Part shown: piece by piece, positions 34,551-46,556 of the stretch
Position numbering within the stretch: position 1 is the stretch's first letter
Layout of the letters: each line of letters starts with the position of its first letter
DNA from: Flammula alnicola
Lineage: Eukaryota > Basidiomycota > Agaricomycetes > Agaricales > Strophariaceae
Length of the DNA stretch: 64,000 bases
Assembly (NCBI GenBank): GCA_015499995.1
Contig: JADNRV010000007.1
Location: forward strand, 124,001-188,000
Direction of reading: 5' to 3'
The notes under the pieces: generated by a model
What the model saw: only the letters and a program-made list of their open reading frames with translations
Told to the model about the DNA's origin: nothing
The model's database searches: none
Made by a program: the position numbers and the translations under genes

Positions 34551-35341
34551 ATGACCACCAAGTCTCAGTCCATACCCCCGACCAGGAAACGAAAGCCGGT
34601 GCTGTATAATGAGTCCGAGCTTACAGCAGAAAACCTTGCGCACTCAGACGAGGTTGAACCTCAAAGCGCGGAAATCGCGAAAGAAGACGAAGAGATAGAG
34701 AAAGAGGCGAACAGGGTACGCCAGTGGCTTCTTGCTTTGGTGAAGTACGGGAGCACTGAGTCGATTTCTTACAGCGCGACGAAGATGATCAAGATTATAT
34801 CAATTCATCTCAACCTTCGTCCGATTTCTCGTCTTCTCAATCTAGCGACACCCAGATTACCTATAGAAGGAGATCTGACAGCGGCGACGAAGCCGAAGGA
34901 GTTACTCGACGCGTCCGAGTCGACCCAAACGCCGACTATGTCGATTCAGGCGGGTCGTCTTCATCTTCCTCTGATTCAGAGTCCGAGTTGGAGTCGGAGA
35001 CGTCGCAGACTAGCACCAATAGCGACTCTAGCCAACAGTCAAGCGATGATGAAGAAGAACCCGAGGGGGCTAAAACTCCTGTCCGTCTTGAGGAACCGGA
35101 AGCAGGGAAAACTCCCCAACGGGCGAAAACCCCCCTCTTTCTGCCGTCTTCAAGTTCGCCTGAAATTCCTTTGATCCCTCGCAAGTCTCCTTCCTCTGCT
35201 TTCATCGGCTTCCTGATGATGACAATTTCATTCGCACAGGCAATCGTTATCGGGCATCGCAAGGCCAGAATTAATTGTTGTCTCCGCGAGGTTTTTCCTT
35301 CGCGATTAAATCCCATCCCAAAATGCGAGCCATTTTTCTAA
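34551..35341 (+). CDS. Acidic Ser-rich, probably nuclear protein of unknown function
   Basis: Exon 1 (MTTKSQSIPPTRKRKPVLYN...) ends at AGG before a GTACGC donor. Exon 2 starts after TTACAG in phase 0 with RDEDDQDYINSSQ. The protein is disordered, with a basic PTRKRKP start, Ser/Asp/Glu-rich runs and KTPxR repeats that look like proline-directed phosphorylation sites. As read, it ends in an odd hydrophobic tail at 35341. One extra T near 35200 would instead give a hydrophilic end (LPDDDNFIRTGNRYRASQ) stopping at 35274, in line with other one-base losses nearby. It converges with TAF5. Confidence 0.6.
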
Positions 35342-35481
35342 TTTTTTTCTTGTGTTCCTTGTCCCGTTGGATCTTAACTAGTTCATCTTTAATAGCATAA
35401 ATAATACACTTTGACATCATTAAATCGAGAGCAAGGCGATAAACGTACAACATTCCACACAAATAGAGCAAACAGAGAACG

Positions 35482-38291
35482 TTATCTCGACTCCGGTGAT
35501 AAATAGACACCCCCGACCAGACACAGATTGCGAGAAGTAAACTGAATATTTGTGATAGGTGTTCTTTTCGTTGGGAAGGTTGCCAGTAAGTCAGAGCTAT
35601 AGGCATTTAGTTTATTAGACTGAGCCAAAGAGAAATAACGTCACAGACTCACGTTTCCGCACTTTCCTCGTCACTGTAGCTCCGACTCCCGTTAACACTG
35701 CCATTTTTCTGGGATTTTATCCGTGGACCGCCTCCACCTTTAACGTCCCAAGTTCGTACAGTCCAGTCCGCACCTCCACTCACCAGCAGAGATGATTCGG
35801 CGCTAAACGCGAGGGAGTATATTGAAGAAGTGTGTCCTGTCATTTTCTTTATCCGTTTCCCAGAGCCAATGTCCCACAGGTTGATGGCAAGGTCTTCGCC
35901 TGATTAAATTGAATGGATAGGTTTATATAAGAAAGCAGGGCAGAAGGTGACATACCTGCAGTAGCTAAGTACCTCCCATCAGGGCTGAGAGCAAGCGACG
36001 ACACTGCCCCTTGATGTCCAATGAATACCCGCAAGCACGAGCCGCGCTGGACATCCCACAATCGTGCCGTCCAATCACTCGACCCAGTAGCAAGATATAG
36101 AGAATTAGGATGAAACTGCACACACTAGACACAAAATCATCAGCGACAGTAACGAAGAGAAGTGATCCAAAGATAGACATACATCAACATCGCTGAGATG
36201 CCCAGCATAAACCCGAAGGCAAGACGTCCGCTCCGTCGACCACAATCGCGCAGTCCGGTCTCTGCTGGCAGTCGCAAAGTATATACCCATGGGGCTCCAT
36301 TTGACGTCCCAAATCGGGTTTTCGTGTCCCCGGAAGGCGACGACGTTGGTCATCGTGTCCAATGACCACAAACGCGCTGTGGCGTCCGCAGAGGCAGATA
36401 GAAGGTATTTAGGCGGCGCGGCTGATCCGTTCAGAGGGTCGAAAGCAACAGAGTAAACAGGCCCACTGTGGCCGATAAGTTTTCTTGTAGTGCTACCCTT
36501 CTTTTCACGTATTTTAGCCAGAGAAGATGCTGTTCGAATGTCAGGTAAACGTTTTGAAATACTGGATTGAAAACTAACCATCTTTGACGGCACTCGAGGA
36601 GAAGTCGCTCCGCAAGCCTTTCAGTTTTTCGCCTTTGAGACTCCATAGGCGGATATAACTTTCCGCAAACCCGGCAGCCATTAATGATGTGTCTGGAGAA
36701 AAGCTGCAACAAGGCGACCTTGTATAAAAGTAGAAGTTAGCTTTTCGTCAATGGCCAATTATGACATGCATCGCTTACCCTTCTGCAACATCATGCAAAG
36801 TATAAGCACATATGCTAGGCAGTGCTCGAGCTCGTACCGCACTCGCTTGTGGCGAGTTGGGATCTATATTAGCCAAGGCAGAAGGCTCCAACCGTATCCG
36901 TTTCCTTGCATCCTGCACCAGATTCACCTCTCGCTCAACATCGGCCATCTTAAATGTAGGAGGATGAGGCAGCAAATCCGCGTCGGTAGGAGCAGTGAGG
37001 CCCGGAGCGACCAAGGGTCGGGTCATTGGAAGGTCGTACTGAGCATTGAGATCGCGATCCATCATTGCTTGCTCTCGCAGCACGCGTTCGGCTTCAGTTC
37101 GTAGATCCTCGGAAATGGGTGCCGGTCCCAGCTTAAGAATGCCTTTGCTTGTGTTGAATGCCTGGGGGTTCGTCAGACTTGTTTTACTTCCATTGGCCTG
37201 TGGAATGAGCGATGAAAGGAGGCCGGTCGATTCCTCCCAAGCATGAGCAGAGACGGAGGTTGGATTCGAAGAAGTAACTGGATGATGTATGAATAAATGC
37301 AATGCATAAAAGACATATGGAAACAGAATTTACCATCGAAGCGAAGGTGGTTGTTGACCACGCGCATGACAGCTGCACGCCCTCGTTTCCCTTTTTCGCC
37401 TGCAAATCCATCGCCAGCACCCATGGCTTCACCTCCAACACCTTCGGTTAGCCATCCTACGAGGAGACCGAACCCTGAGCGACTCATTCGGATGGCATAT
37501 TTTTCATTGCGGAATCTTTGCGCCAGTTCGTCATTTTGGACGTGGGCAGGAAGGAGAAGCGTTGACAAGTGATGTAGAGTTGCTTTGTGGGATGGAGCTA
37601 AGGACTCGGAGAACGTCGTAAAGAATCGAGATGCTAAGAACAAATGGCCAATTTGTCAAATGGGTATTCCTCGTCGAAAAATAGGTGAAAGACATACCAC
37701 CGTCTTTGAAACCGTGCTGAATCAAATCGAGATAGAAATGACAGAATATGGGGAAGAGTATTGGCCGAAACTCAGGCTGGATGTGACCGTCTTAGGGCTA
37801 GAATGTCGACGGTTTAATACAACACGTACTCGATACATGTCCAAAGAACCATCGACCCAAGCCTCCAGTTCTCGAAACCCTTCTTGCTTGTCTGTGGGAT
37901 CAAGCGATAGGAGTTCCTCTGCTCCCACGGAGCCGATGCTAGCAATTAGGTTTTGAATATTGACAGGATTGCCCATCGCCGTTAGCTCCTGCAACACATT
38001 TGCCGAATCCTTGAGGATATTCTCGCCAGGCCTTGAAGGTTTCTGCGCGAAAACAGAGAGTACTTTCACAAATTCTTCGGTAGCGATAGTTTCGGGCTGC
38101 TTTCCATTCTCATTTGGAGTTGCCGCTTCAAGTTCGTCAAGAAGAGTTTTAGCCGCTGAAGTGTGACCGCGAGCCCGAAGATATTCGATGATGACACGGT
38201 CCGTGGCGGGGATATTAGTCGTCGATTCCTGGTTTGCTGGAGAAGGGGCTACTGGGGATTGAGATGACCCCGTAGGAGTAGCGACAGACAT
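35482..38291 (-). CDS. TAF5: TAF5, WD40 subunit of TFIID (and SAGA-like complexes)
   Basis: Scaffold of the general transcription factor TFIID. Many exons from ATG 38291 to the TAA at 35482-35484, with consistent phases. A LisH motif (DRVIIEYLRARGHTSAAKTL) is followed by the TAF5 NTD2 domain (FRPILFPIFCHFYLDLIQHG, then MSRSGFGLLVGWLTEG). After a disordered linker come about six WD40 repeats with GHSGPVYSVAF, SADATARLWS, SRDRTARLWS, SSDWTARLWD and GADWTVRTWD. The family end FPTKRTPITNIQFTSRNLCL is in the last exon. It is divergent from MAD2 over about 150 bp. Confidence 0.95.
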
Positions 38292-38442
38292 GGTGGATGG
38301 GTGTAAGTACAAGAAATACTGCGGATGCTATTACTGTAACTTAGCTGGTGGATGTGGGGAAAATCTGGTCATGTGACTACGTGTTCAACCCGTCGCGTCG
38401 ATGGCCAGCGCTTCACGTCTCTCTTTCATCCTCACAAGTTCA

Positions 38443-39292
38443 ATGGCATCGAAGCAAGCAAATCGTCAAGCTATTACCCTCAAAGGTTCAACAGCTCTGG
38501 TAACTGAATTCTTTAAATATGCTGTAAATACGTGAGTATAATCGTCCTCAACGCGACGTGTTTCTGATCAGTGATATTTAATGCCACTGCAGTATCTTAT
38601 TCCAACGCGAAGTTTATCCTTCAGATGATTTTCATATGGTGAAGAAATACGGCCAGACTGTCTTGGTGACCCAGGATCTAGCCCTGGAAAATTATCTGGA
38701 AAGGTAACTTGTGTCCACTCGATGCTGTAACGTATTTTTATTCCGTCTGCACAGAATCCTCAACCAAGTACAGAGTATGTTTATGAATTCATGACAGATC
38801 ACGCTCTTTCTGACGAGGCTCCACCTACATAGAGTGGCTTCTTACTGGGTCTGTCACCCAGCTCGTGCTTGCCATCATCTCCAAAGACACTCGCACGCCA
38901 TTGGAACGATGGGTATTTGACATAATGTTGGTTGAAACCCCAGCCGAGGGCACGGAGGCAAGGTAAGATTGATACTTATCTCCTCGACTGACCGACAAGT
39001 TCAATGAAGCAATTAGCCGACAACCCAAACCGGAATCCGAGATACAGTCAGAAATTCGGGCGATTTTGAAGCAAATCATCTCGATGGTGACATATCTGCC
39101 AGTCATCCACGAGCCAACAGTCTTCAACATCCTGGCATATACATCAGAGTCTGCAGACGTCCAGCCGGAGAGTGGGTAGATACGGACCCGCTCGCAATTG
39201 AGGCGAGCAAGAGCCAGCAGGTTAAAATGCGAAGCTTCAGCACAGATGTGCACCGAATCGAGGCAATGGTCGCATATCGCTATGAAGAGTAG
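38443..39292 (+). CDS. MAD2: MAD2 spindle checkpoint HORMA protein, one frame break
   Basis: HORMA-domain protein that binds Mad1/Cdc20 and inhibits the APC/C at unattached kinetochores. Exons start with MASKQANRQAITLKGSTALV, then ILFQREVYPSDDFHMVKKYG, LERILNQVQ, TPLERWVFDIM and the C-terminal safety-belt part ending RSFSTDVHRIEAM before the TAG at 39290-39292. In the last exon, CCGGAGAGTGGGTAG near 39171 puts a stop in frame. One extra G would restore the expected PEEWVDTD and the frame to the end. Probably a sequencing loss. Confidence 0.9.
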
Positions 39293-39621
39293 GGGAGTTT
39301 TGTACGTAGACAGATGGCAGTGATGTGATTTTTTGTTATACCTGACTCCTGGGTCTGAGAGCTGGCTGTTGCAACCGACTTGACCGATGGGATCACTACT
39401 GCCAACGAGGATTCAAGATTGCCATGGGAGCAGGGTTGTGATCGCCATTCACTTGGGCCCACTCATAACCAGTGCTTGTAAACAATGAAACACAACCTTC
39501 CTCTTTTCCTTTGTTCCTTCCCGTTTCGTTTCTTTCACACTCCCTCTCCTTTTTCTTGATTTCATCGTCTGGCCGGTCCTTGACGTGGTTGTAGTCGCTC
39601 TCTTGCTTGAAATCACTAATA

Positions 39622-41766
39622 ATGGGCGAAAGTTGGTTCCACCGCGAGTTCCTCGTCCCACGGAGGCTCGTTTTTAATGTCCTTTTCTATGGCCTCCATA
39701 TCGCCTTCTTCGCCTACGGCTGGCACAGTCAGGTATGTGGATATCAGTTCCCTCGCCCTCCCAGCTGACTGTCTGGTCTGTCAAAGGCAACTAATGTCAA
39801 GTTGCTGGTCTCAATACCCTCGGATACTCAGTCTGGATTTCCCGTGGTGCCGGTCTCGTCCTGCCTTCGATGGTGGCCTTATTCTCCTCCCCATGTTGCG
39901 CAACGTAATTCGTGTTATCCGACCCAAGCTCACTTGGTTGTTCCCCGCCGATGAGAACATTTGGTTCCACAGACAAGTCGCTTACTCGATGGCTTTCTGG
40001 GCCATGGTTCACACAACTGCTCACTATGTCAACTTCATTAATGTTGAGCGCACCCGTGAGTTGTTTCCTTGGGACATTTTTCGAACACAATAACCTCATC
40101 CTCATCCTCATCGGGTAGAAATCCGCAAGGAGACCGCCCTCGACATTCACTACACACAGGCGGGCGGTATTACTGGTCACTTCATGCTGCTTATCATGCT
40201 CTTGATGTACAGCACCGCACACCAGAAGATCAGAAAGCAGTGCTTCGAGGCCTTTTGGTACACTCATCACCTCGCCTTCTTTTTCATGCTCGGTCTATAT
40301 ACCCACGCAACTGGATGCTTCGTGCGCGATACAGTAGATCCTGACTACATCAGGACATTCCCCTTCTATTCCACGAACACTGCTTGGATATTTGAGTTGG
40401 AGATTCATTATCTGGCCGGGCGTCCTCTACTTCGGCGAGCGTATGTGGCGTGAGATCCGGGCACGAAGGGCTACCCGGTTGTCCAAGGTCCTTGTTCACC
40501 CAAGTGGTACGTATCAAAAATTTAGGTTGCATAGAATGTTTTGCTAACTATTCGAGCAGGTGCTATGGAACTCCGTATCGTCAAACCCAGCTTCAAGTAT
40601 ACCGCTGGCCAATGGCTCTTCATCCAGATCCCGGAGCTATCCAAGTTCCAGTGGCATCCTGTACGTCGCGATACATGTTCCAGTTGTTTCCCATGATGCC
40701 CGAAGCTGACCAAACCATTATAGTTCACCATCACTTCCGCACCTGAGGACCCCTATGTCTCCGTTCACATCCGTCAGGTTGGAGATTTCACTCGCGGGCT
40801 CGGTGATCGCTCGGTGTTGGCCCGTCCGTTGTAGCTGCCATGACCCAGGCTGCCATGAAGGGTGCCGAGAAAGATTCGAAGATAGGCATGACCCGTGGAG
40901 ACTTCGTCGAGCTCGATCCTACTATTTCCTCAATCACCCTTCCCCAGGTACGCATCGATGGACCGTACGGTGCTCCAGCGGAAGATGTTTTCAGCAGCGA
41001 AGTGGCTGTGCTTGTCGGAGCCGGTATCGGTAAGTTTTCGTCCGTCATGGTAACCTCGTGCAACGTCGATCCGAAATTTTTCTTTTTTAGGTGTTACTCC
41101 ATTTGCCTCCATTCTCAAGCATATCTGGTACAGGCAGAAGAAGGGAAAGCTAGGCTCTCTCCGCCGTGTCGAGTTCTTCTGGGTTTGCCGTGATGCGCCC
41201 TCGTTTGGATGGTTCCAGAGCTTGCTTCAGGAAGTCGAGGCGGCCCAGGCTGATCGTGAGTCGCATCCTTATATTTTTCCTGTTGCATTCAATGTATCCT
41301 AACTCCATGGGTAGCCAATTCCTCCGTATCAACGTCTACCTCACCCAGAAGATCGGTGAGGACATGCTCTGGAACATCGCTGTTAACGACGCTGGTGCAG
41401 ACTATGACCCCCTGACTCTCCTCCGATCTCGTACTATGTTCGGCCGTCCAGACTGGAAGTCCATCTTCGGTCAGATGAGACAGACTATTGAGACCGGTCA
41501 ATACCTTCCTGGAAGCACCTCGCAACTCAAGACCAAGGTCGCTGTAAGTCACCTCTCCAATCGATGGAATCTTGATATTTGACTGTTGATGATTTTCTCT
41601 TCAGACATATTTCTGTGGTCCCGGAGTTATTGCTCAGGCCCTCAAGGAGGCTTGCGTCGAAAACACTAACGCGACTGTGGAATTTCCTTTGCCAAGGTTT
41701 GTTATCCTACAGTGATGAGCAATGTCAACGATTTACTGAAATTTTGGATTGTAGGAGCACTTCTAA
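39622..41766 (+). CDS. NOXA: NADPH oxidase A (NoxA, gp91phox-type) with several one-base frame breaks
   Basis: Superoxide-making membrane flavocytochrome used in fungal development. The start MGESWFHREFLVPRR lacks EF-hands, fitting NoxA. Heme-ligand regions are visible (HRQVAYSMAFWAMVHTTAHY and FWYTHHLAFF). The FAD motif is WHPFTITSAPEDPYVSVHIR and the NADPH motif is VLVGAGIGVTPFASILK. The true end KEHF is in the last exon (stop 41764-41766). The family frame is lost and regained near 39804, 39865, 40375, 40387-40398, 40810, 41320 and 41685, always as if one base (or, at 40387-40398, a few) were missing from a short run. Domains are otherwise complete. Confidence 0.9.
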
Positions 41767-43233
41767 TTGCACGTTGTATCTTCGAGTCGCTATTTGAGTG
41801 GTTGTGTCAGTATTACTCTGCTTTGCATTTACGTTCTTGTCGGCATTGATAGATGTATGATATGTTGTCTGGAACAAACTGAAGTTTTTCTGGGTATAAT
41901 GTGTATTATTAAGAAATGGAAAGGACCGTCTGTAGACGGAAAGCCAAAATAAGATGATGACGGAATCGCTGGTACGTCGATTGGTGCAATCCTACGATGA
42001 GGTTGGCTTGCCAATGAGGAGAATTTATTCCTCACTTACCAGGCAATTACTTTCTGCCCATATTGTTGCAATTCTCCGAGCATAATCCCAATCATAGACG
42101 GGGCCAATGTAAATGCTGATCTAGTTAGTATTTTCAATGGTTCTCCGACATCCAAGCTCGGAAATATGCTCCACTTGAATGACCTCCGAAGTGAAGATAC
42201 CTGTGGATTTTAGGGCTGCAAAAAGTTCTGAATCACAAATCAATTCCATAGACCTACCACATCCCAATTCAAAGCCATCATATTGTGGTCATCGGACTCT
42301 CTACCTCTGAACGACTGGCCATGCTTACAGTGAACAAAATAGCGTTTCTTTAACACAATCGTCGAGAGTGTCACGTACCCGGCACTGCACTGCTAGACTG
42401 CTAAGTACAAGAGGACAAAATTCTCATTGTTCGTACATAGCCAGTCGACCCTGACTGCAAAAATAGACGCGCACTACTTTAGCGGTTATTAATAGGCGAC
42501 AACTTATCGATCGCAATATTCTCTAATACTCAACGTTCAACGTGTTCAACGCCGGCACCGAGGGGTCGATCGATCGATTATACCCAACGCTCTATTATCC
42601 ACATGGCAGCTCAGTCGGAAGTAATGCGCAGTTCATTGAGATCATTGAGCTAATTAACTGCGGACAAGAGTTAGTGACGTCGTTACAAACCAATGCCTTT
42701 TATCTGATAATCTTGGGTTTATTTGTGGATCAATGGAGGATGCCGGTGTTCAGCGATCAGCTAGCACATCGTGCTTGGGTTGGGTCCAAAACGCGGCCAC
42801 CAACGGTCCGATCCTGAAAATACATGTATTGTTACTCAACTGGCCGACCCCGAGATCCCTGACGCATTAGTACACAGCGGTTGGATATTTGAGAGCAGTG
42901 AGTATTAAAAGAGGTGGGTTTCTTGATGTCAGGACCCACTTATTCTTCTGGTGGCCAATGAGGCTTTTAATATCAAAACAATGGATGGAAATTTTTGAAT
43001 GCATGCAATTCTTTTAAGCTACTAAGTATCCGAGTCCTAGAATTTCGAGTTGTTATTTACAGATTACCTGGTCCATACCGTCCTTGATATCAACGTGAAT
43101 ATCATTATTGATAAATTTATTATAGGAAATGTCCACGTCCAACTCCTTGGATAACGTTTGAAGGCCAAGTAAAAAGAAATGGAATATACCTATAGTTACA
43201 ATTTCAGGGATAAAAATTCCAGGCGACACCACG
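41767..43233. other. Convergent intergenic region between NoxA and the MAPKKK gene
   Basis: About 1.5 kb, AT-rich, with no convincing gene; the open frame at 42542-42817 has no support. GATCGATCGATC-type short palindromes lie around 42567-42578. Probably 3' UTRs and spacer. Confidence 0.4.
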
Positions 43234-45938
43234 CTATTTGGGAGCTTTGATCTCCTCGATGTTGCCGTCCCACAATCGAGTTTGTCGTCTCTTATCAGGG
43301 GAATCCAGAAATCGGTGGATCTGCTCTTCTGCTATGGTCTTGATGCTCTTCATGGTGAAGCGTTTGTAACGAGAGCTGTCTATATCTGCATCATAGCTCG
43401 AGGAAAAACTGGGTTCGAGGGGATCCTCTACGATAGGCTCGTCAAGATCGTGGTCAGGAAAGTAAACTTTCATGTGCTGTAGGACCTCTCTGTTGTCGGG
43501 TCTTGTCGGGCCAGCGAAGACGGGACTTCGTTTCTGAGTGGTGGGCATCTCCGTCGATTTCGCCTGTTGGAACGGAGTCGTCGGCAAAGATGGACGTCTG
43601 CGGGGAGATGTGGCGATATTTATAGGCGGCTTTTTCCATGTCGAAGACGAGGTGCTGAAATAGCTATCACTGTCGCTGAAGGTTTGGTTGTCGTCATCAG
43701 GCGGGTGTTGAGCCATAGCCGCTTTTAGATTAGCGGGACCTACACGAACGGGTATCGTCGGAGGAGACAGTGTAGGCGGATGGAGATATTCCTGCGCCAG
43801 CTTCGATGGTTTTGCACTAGCTGTTCTTACATGTTTGTGAGGTGCAGGAGGCGCAAATCTAGCCTGTGGTAAAGGTGCAAGTTGGGTAGAATATGGTACT
43901 TCCCCACCTATATCAGGCAGTGGTGGGGGATGGTACACAAAAGCCTGGGGCTTAGGAGGTTCTGGTAGGTCCCTCTTTTTAGGCCTCGTGAAGTCTGGGA
44001 CAGTATCCGGATTATGAATGACCAACTGTCGTTTGGCTCTTGAGCTGGCAGACAGTTGGATGGACTGCTGGCTTCCAGATGATTCAGATGTAACTGAAGG
44101 ACTCCTGTTCCTCACAACCCAATCAACCGATTTGTCAGGGCTGGTCAACTTACGAGGAGGTGGAGGAGCAACGATTACTAGTGGAGGAGATATGGTCCGA
44201 GGGGGATTAATTTGAGTGCTGATGGTGGCGAGAGTACCGGAATTCATCGTCAAGGCTGGGGAGGAAGACCGCTGAAAGGAATCGGTGACATTCATGTCAA
44301 GGGAATGAGAAAGCACCTCTGCGATTTGTGCGATTTCTATTGCAGGGCTGGAATTTGTGGCTGCTCTATAGCCGATATCGCATATACCAGGGAATGACCA
44401 TGTCTCCGGAAGTATAAGATAGGGATGCGTAAGCAACATATCGGCAGATGAACGTTGAGCTGGATCCCTGTTTAAGTAATGAGTTCACTAAAGATCCACA
44501 TATGATAGCAAACGGCGTACGGGTGAAAGCATCCTCTTCTAAAATGCTCCGCGGATTCAGATAAGCCTAAATCTTCAGGAAGAGGAGGTGGAAGTTTATC
44601 TCGTAATAGCTGTAGCCATTTTTTGAATCAATACAAGATAATCTGCAATGAGTCGGCAAGACGAACCTTGAATATTACTGGCAGGAAGTCAGGTTCATCG
44701 TACCATGGTCGCTTTGCCGTCCACATTTCCAATAGAATACAGCCAACGCTCCATATGTCGACTTTGGAATCGTAGCCGGCGCCCTCATTGAAAATGGCCT
44801 CTGGAGCCATCCAGTAGGAAGTGCCTTTCATCACTGAATACGTCCGATCCACTTCGACCAGCCTCTTCGATATCCCAAAGTCCGAAATCTTGCAAATACC
44901 TGAGGGCTCCACGAGAATGTTAGCAGATTTCAAATCCTGTAAGGACTCATCAACCATAACTTCCTCTGCAATTCGTCAAATATAAATTACCCTGTGGAGT
45001 ATTCCGTTGGCATGAAGGTAAGAGAGTCCTTCCAATATTTGACGGGTGAAACTTTTCGTGACACCTTCTTGGAATTTGCCGTATTCCCGTAGACAGTTGT
45101 CAATTGTCCCACCGGAAACATATTGCAGGAATCTAGGAACGGTCAGATGATTCTATTGCGATGGAGAAACAGAAGGAAATCCCACATGTTGACGGTTTCT
45201 GGATTTTCTTCAAAGCCCAGATACTGGACAATATTGGCATGGTCGAGATCCTTCAAGGTATCTCGTTCATCTCGGAGCGTTTCAACAAAGTTCTGCAAGT
45301 CATTCTTCATACGATCGCTTGCCGTCCTAGGCAATTCCACTTGCTTGACCGCCATGAGTTCTCCGGTAGTTACATTGAGGGCAATAAACACTCTTCCATG
45401 GCTGCCGCTACCGATTAGTTCACCCTTCATCCACCGAAATGTATCTGATTAGCGAGTCATATCAGCGACAATCCCTTATCTGATTGAGGTGGAAATAACT
45501 CACGTTTCGAGGACTGCGATCTGGATTTCAGTTTCTTTTCAGTACCTTCAGAATGCTGGATTGCGTCGGGATGACTCGGATTTAAGGCACGGGCAATCGA
45601 TGGCCCTACAGTTTTAGATTTCTGGATTGGCTTGGAAGGGGAAGGTGTGGGCAACAATCTGCTTGGTGGACCATTGATACCAAGAAAATAGTCCTCCACG
45701 CTCCGCTTATAGGTCAAATGGTGGTAGGAAGGGCGGAGACTCTCTTGATGCCTTGGGCGACCATTGAGAGAGCCATGGTCTCTCGAGTGCATCCCTTTTG
45801 TTGGAGGGAGCAATATCCAGGAGTATCGAGAGTCGTGACGATTGAAGTCCTAGTGGTAGGTCTGTAAGCATCTAATGTCGACGATTGTAACGGAGATGAG
45901 AAGGCATATGACAATGCTGGACGGTATTTTTGGTCTGC
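43234..45938 (-). CDS. Bck1-like MAP kinase kinase kinase with a long C-terminal extension
   Basis: Ser/Thr kinase; family similarity suggests the cell-wall-integrity MAPKKK. The kinase domain starts WMKGELIGSGSHGRVFIAL (glycine loop), then MAVKQVELPRTASD, DHANIVQYLGFEE, HRDLKSANILVE (HRD split by an intron at 44941), DFGISKR and MAPEAIF, ending near DPAQRSSADMLLTHPY. All catalytic motifs are present. Unlike yeast Bck1, where the kinase is C-terminal, about 375 disordered residues follow (PPPPRKL, PPPDIGGE-type runs). The N-terminus is unresolved: an upstream exon from ATG 46331 may belong, and a one-base loss near 45849 may break the frame. Confidence 0.8.
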
Positions 45939-46331
45939 CACTGTTTAGACAGCAGATTGCTCCAGTTTAGAGCTGTTGTGACAAATAGAAGCTCGGGGAC
46001 CTCGCGTTCCGAAAGGCTTTGGACCGTGGAGGCCAGGAACCTTACATGAACGTTCTTCTACGGCCTTCGAATTCCACGACAGAGTGCCGATTGAGCGCCT
46101 TTCGTAAGCGCAGCGGGATATTTCTGACAGCTGTTCCTGGGGGCAGTATGTCATGACTAGGTCTAATAGACATTCATGGTTTCTCGGACATCGCGGCAGT
46201 CCGTATGCAACGAGAATAAGAGTCCATCTCAACTGAAAATCGGCCAAAAAATAACTTCGAAAATCGAGTTTCATGCCATTTCGAAGAGCGACACCCACGC
46301 TGGTAACTCCATTTGGAGGGTATATCGGCAT
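45939..46331 (-). CDS. Possible N-terminal exon of the MAPKKK gene
   Basis: The minus-strand frame from ATG 46331 is open for 128 codons and is in the same frame as the QKYRPALSYAF segment that follows. A TAA and then ACAG (near 45950) separate them, which could be an intron 3' end with a CTAAAC-like branch. No donor was fixed and no family is recognised. It could equally be chance. Confidence 0.3.
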
Positions 46332-46556
46332 TGGCTATAGGACCGACAAGTCATACATGTCGATCGGAGTGACATTTTACAATGTTTTAGGCGCTCGATA
46401 TTCTGTCCTCAAATTACTAGGTACATTATGAAGTAGGGGGCAAACAGAGGGGGTAGCAGACTGGTATTGAGATAAGGTAAAAAGATAGAGGATTAGGAGC
46501 GACACAGTGTTCCGATGCAAGACAGGTATAGATCATGATGCTGAACGTGTAGGTAA

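Noticed and set aside
40801..40850. Very short intron to explain the NoxA frame break (GTGTTGGCCCGTCCGTTGTAG)
   Set aside because: 21 nt is far below the intron sizes seen here, and removing it would delete conserved residues. A missing base explains it better.
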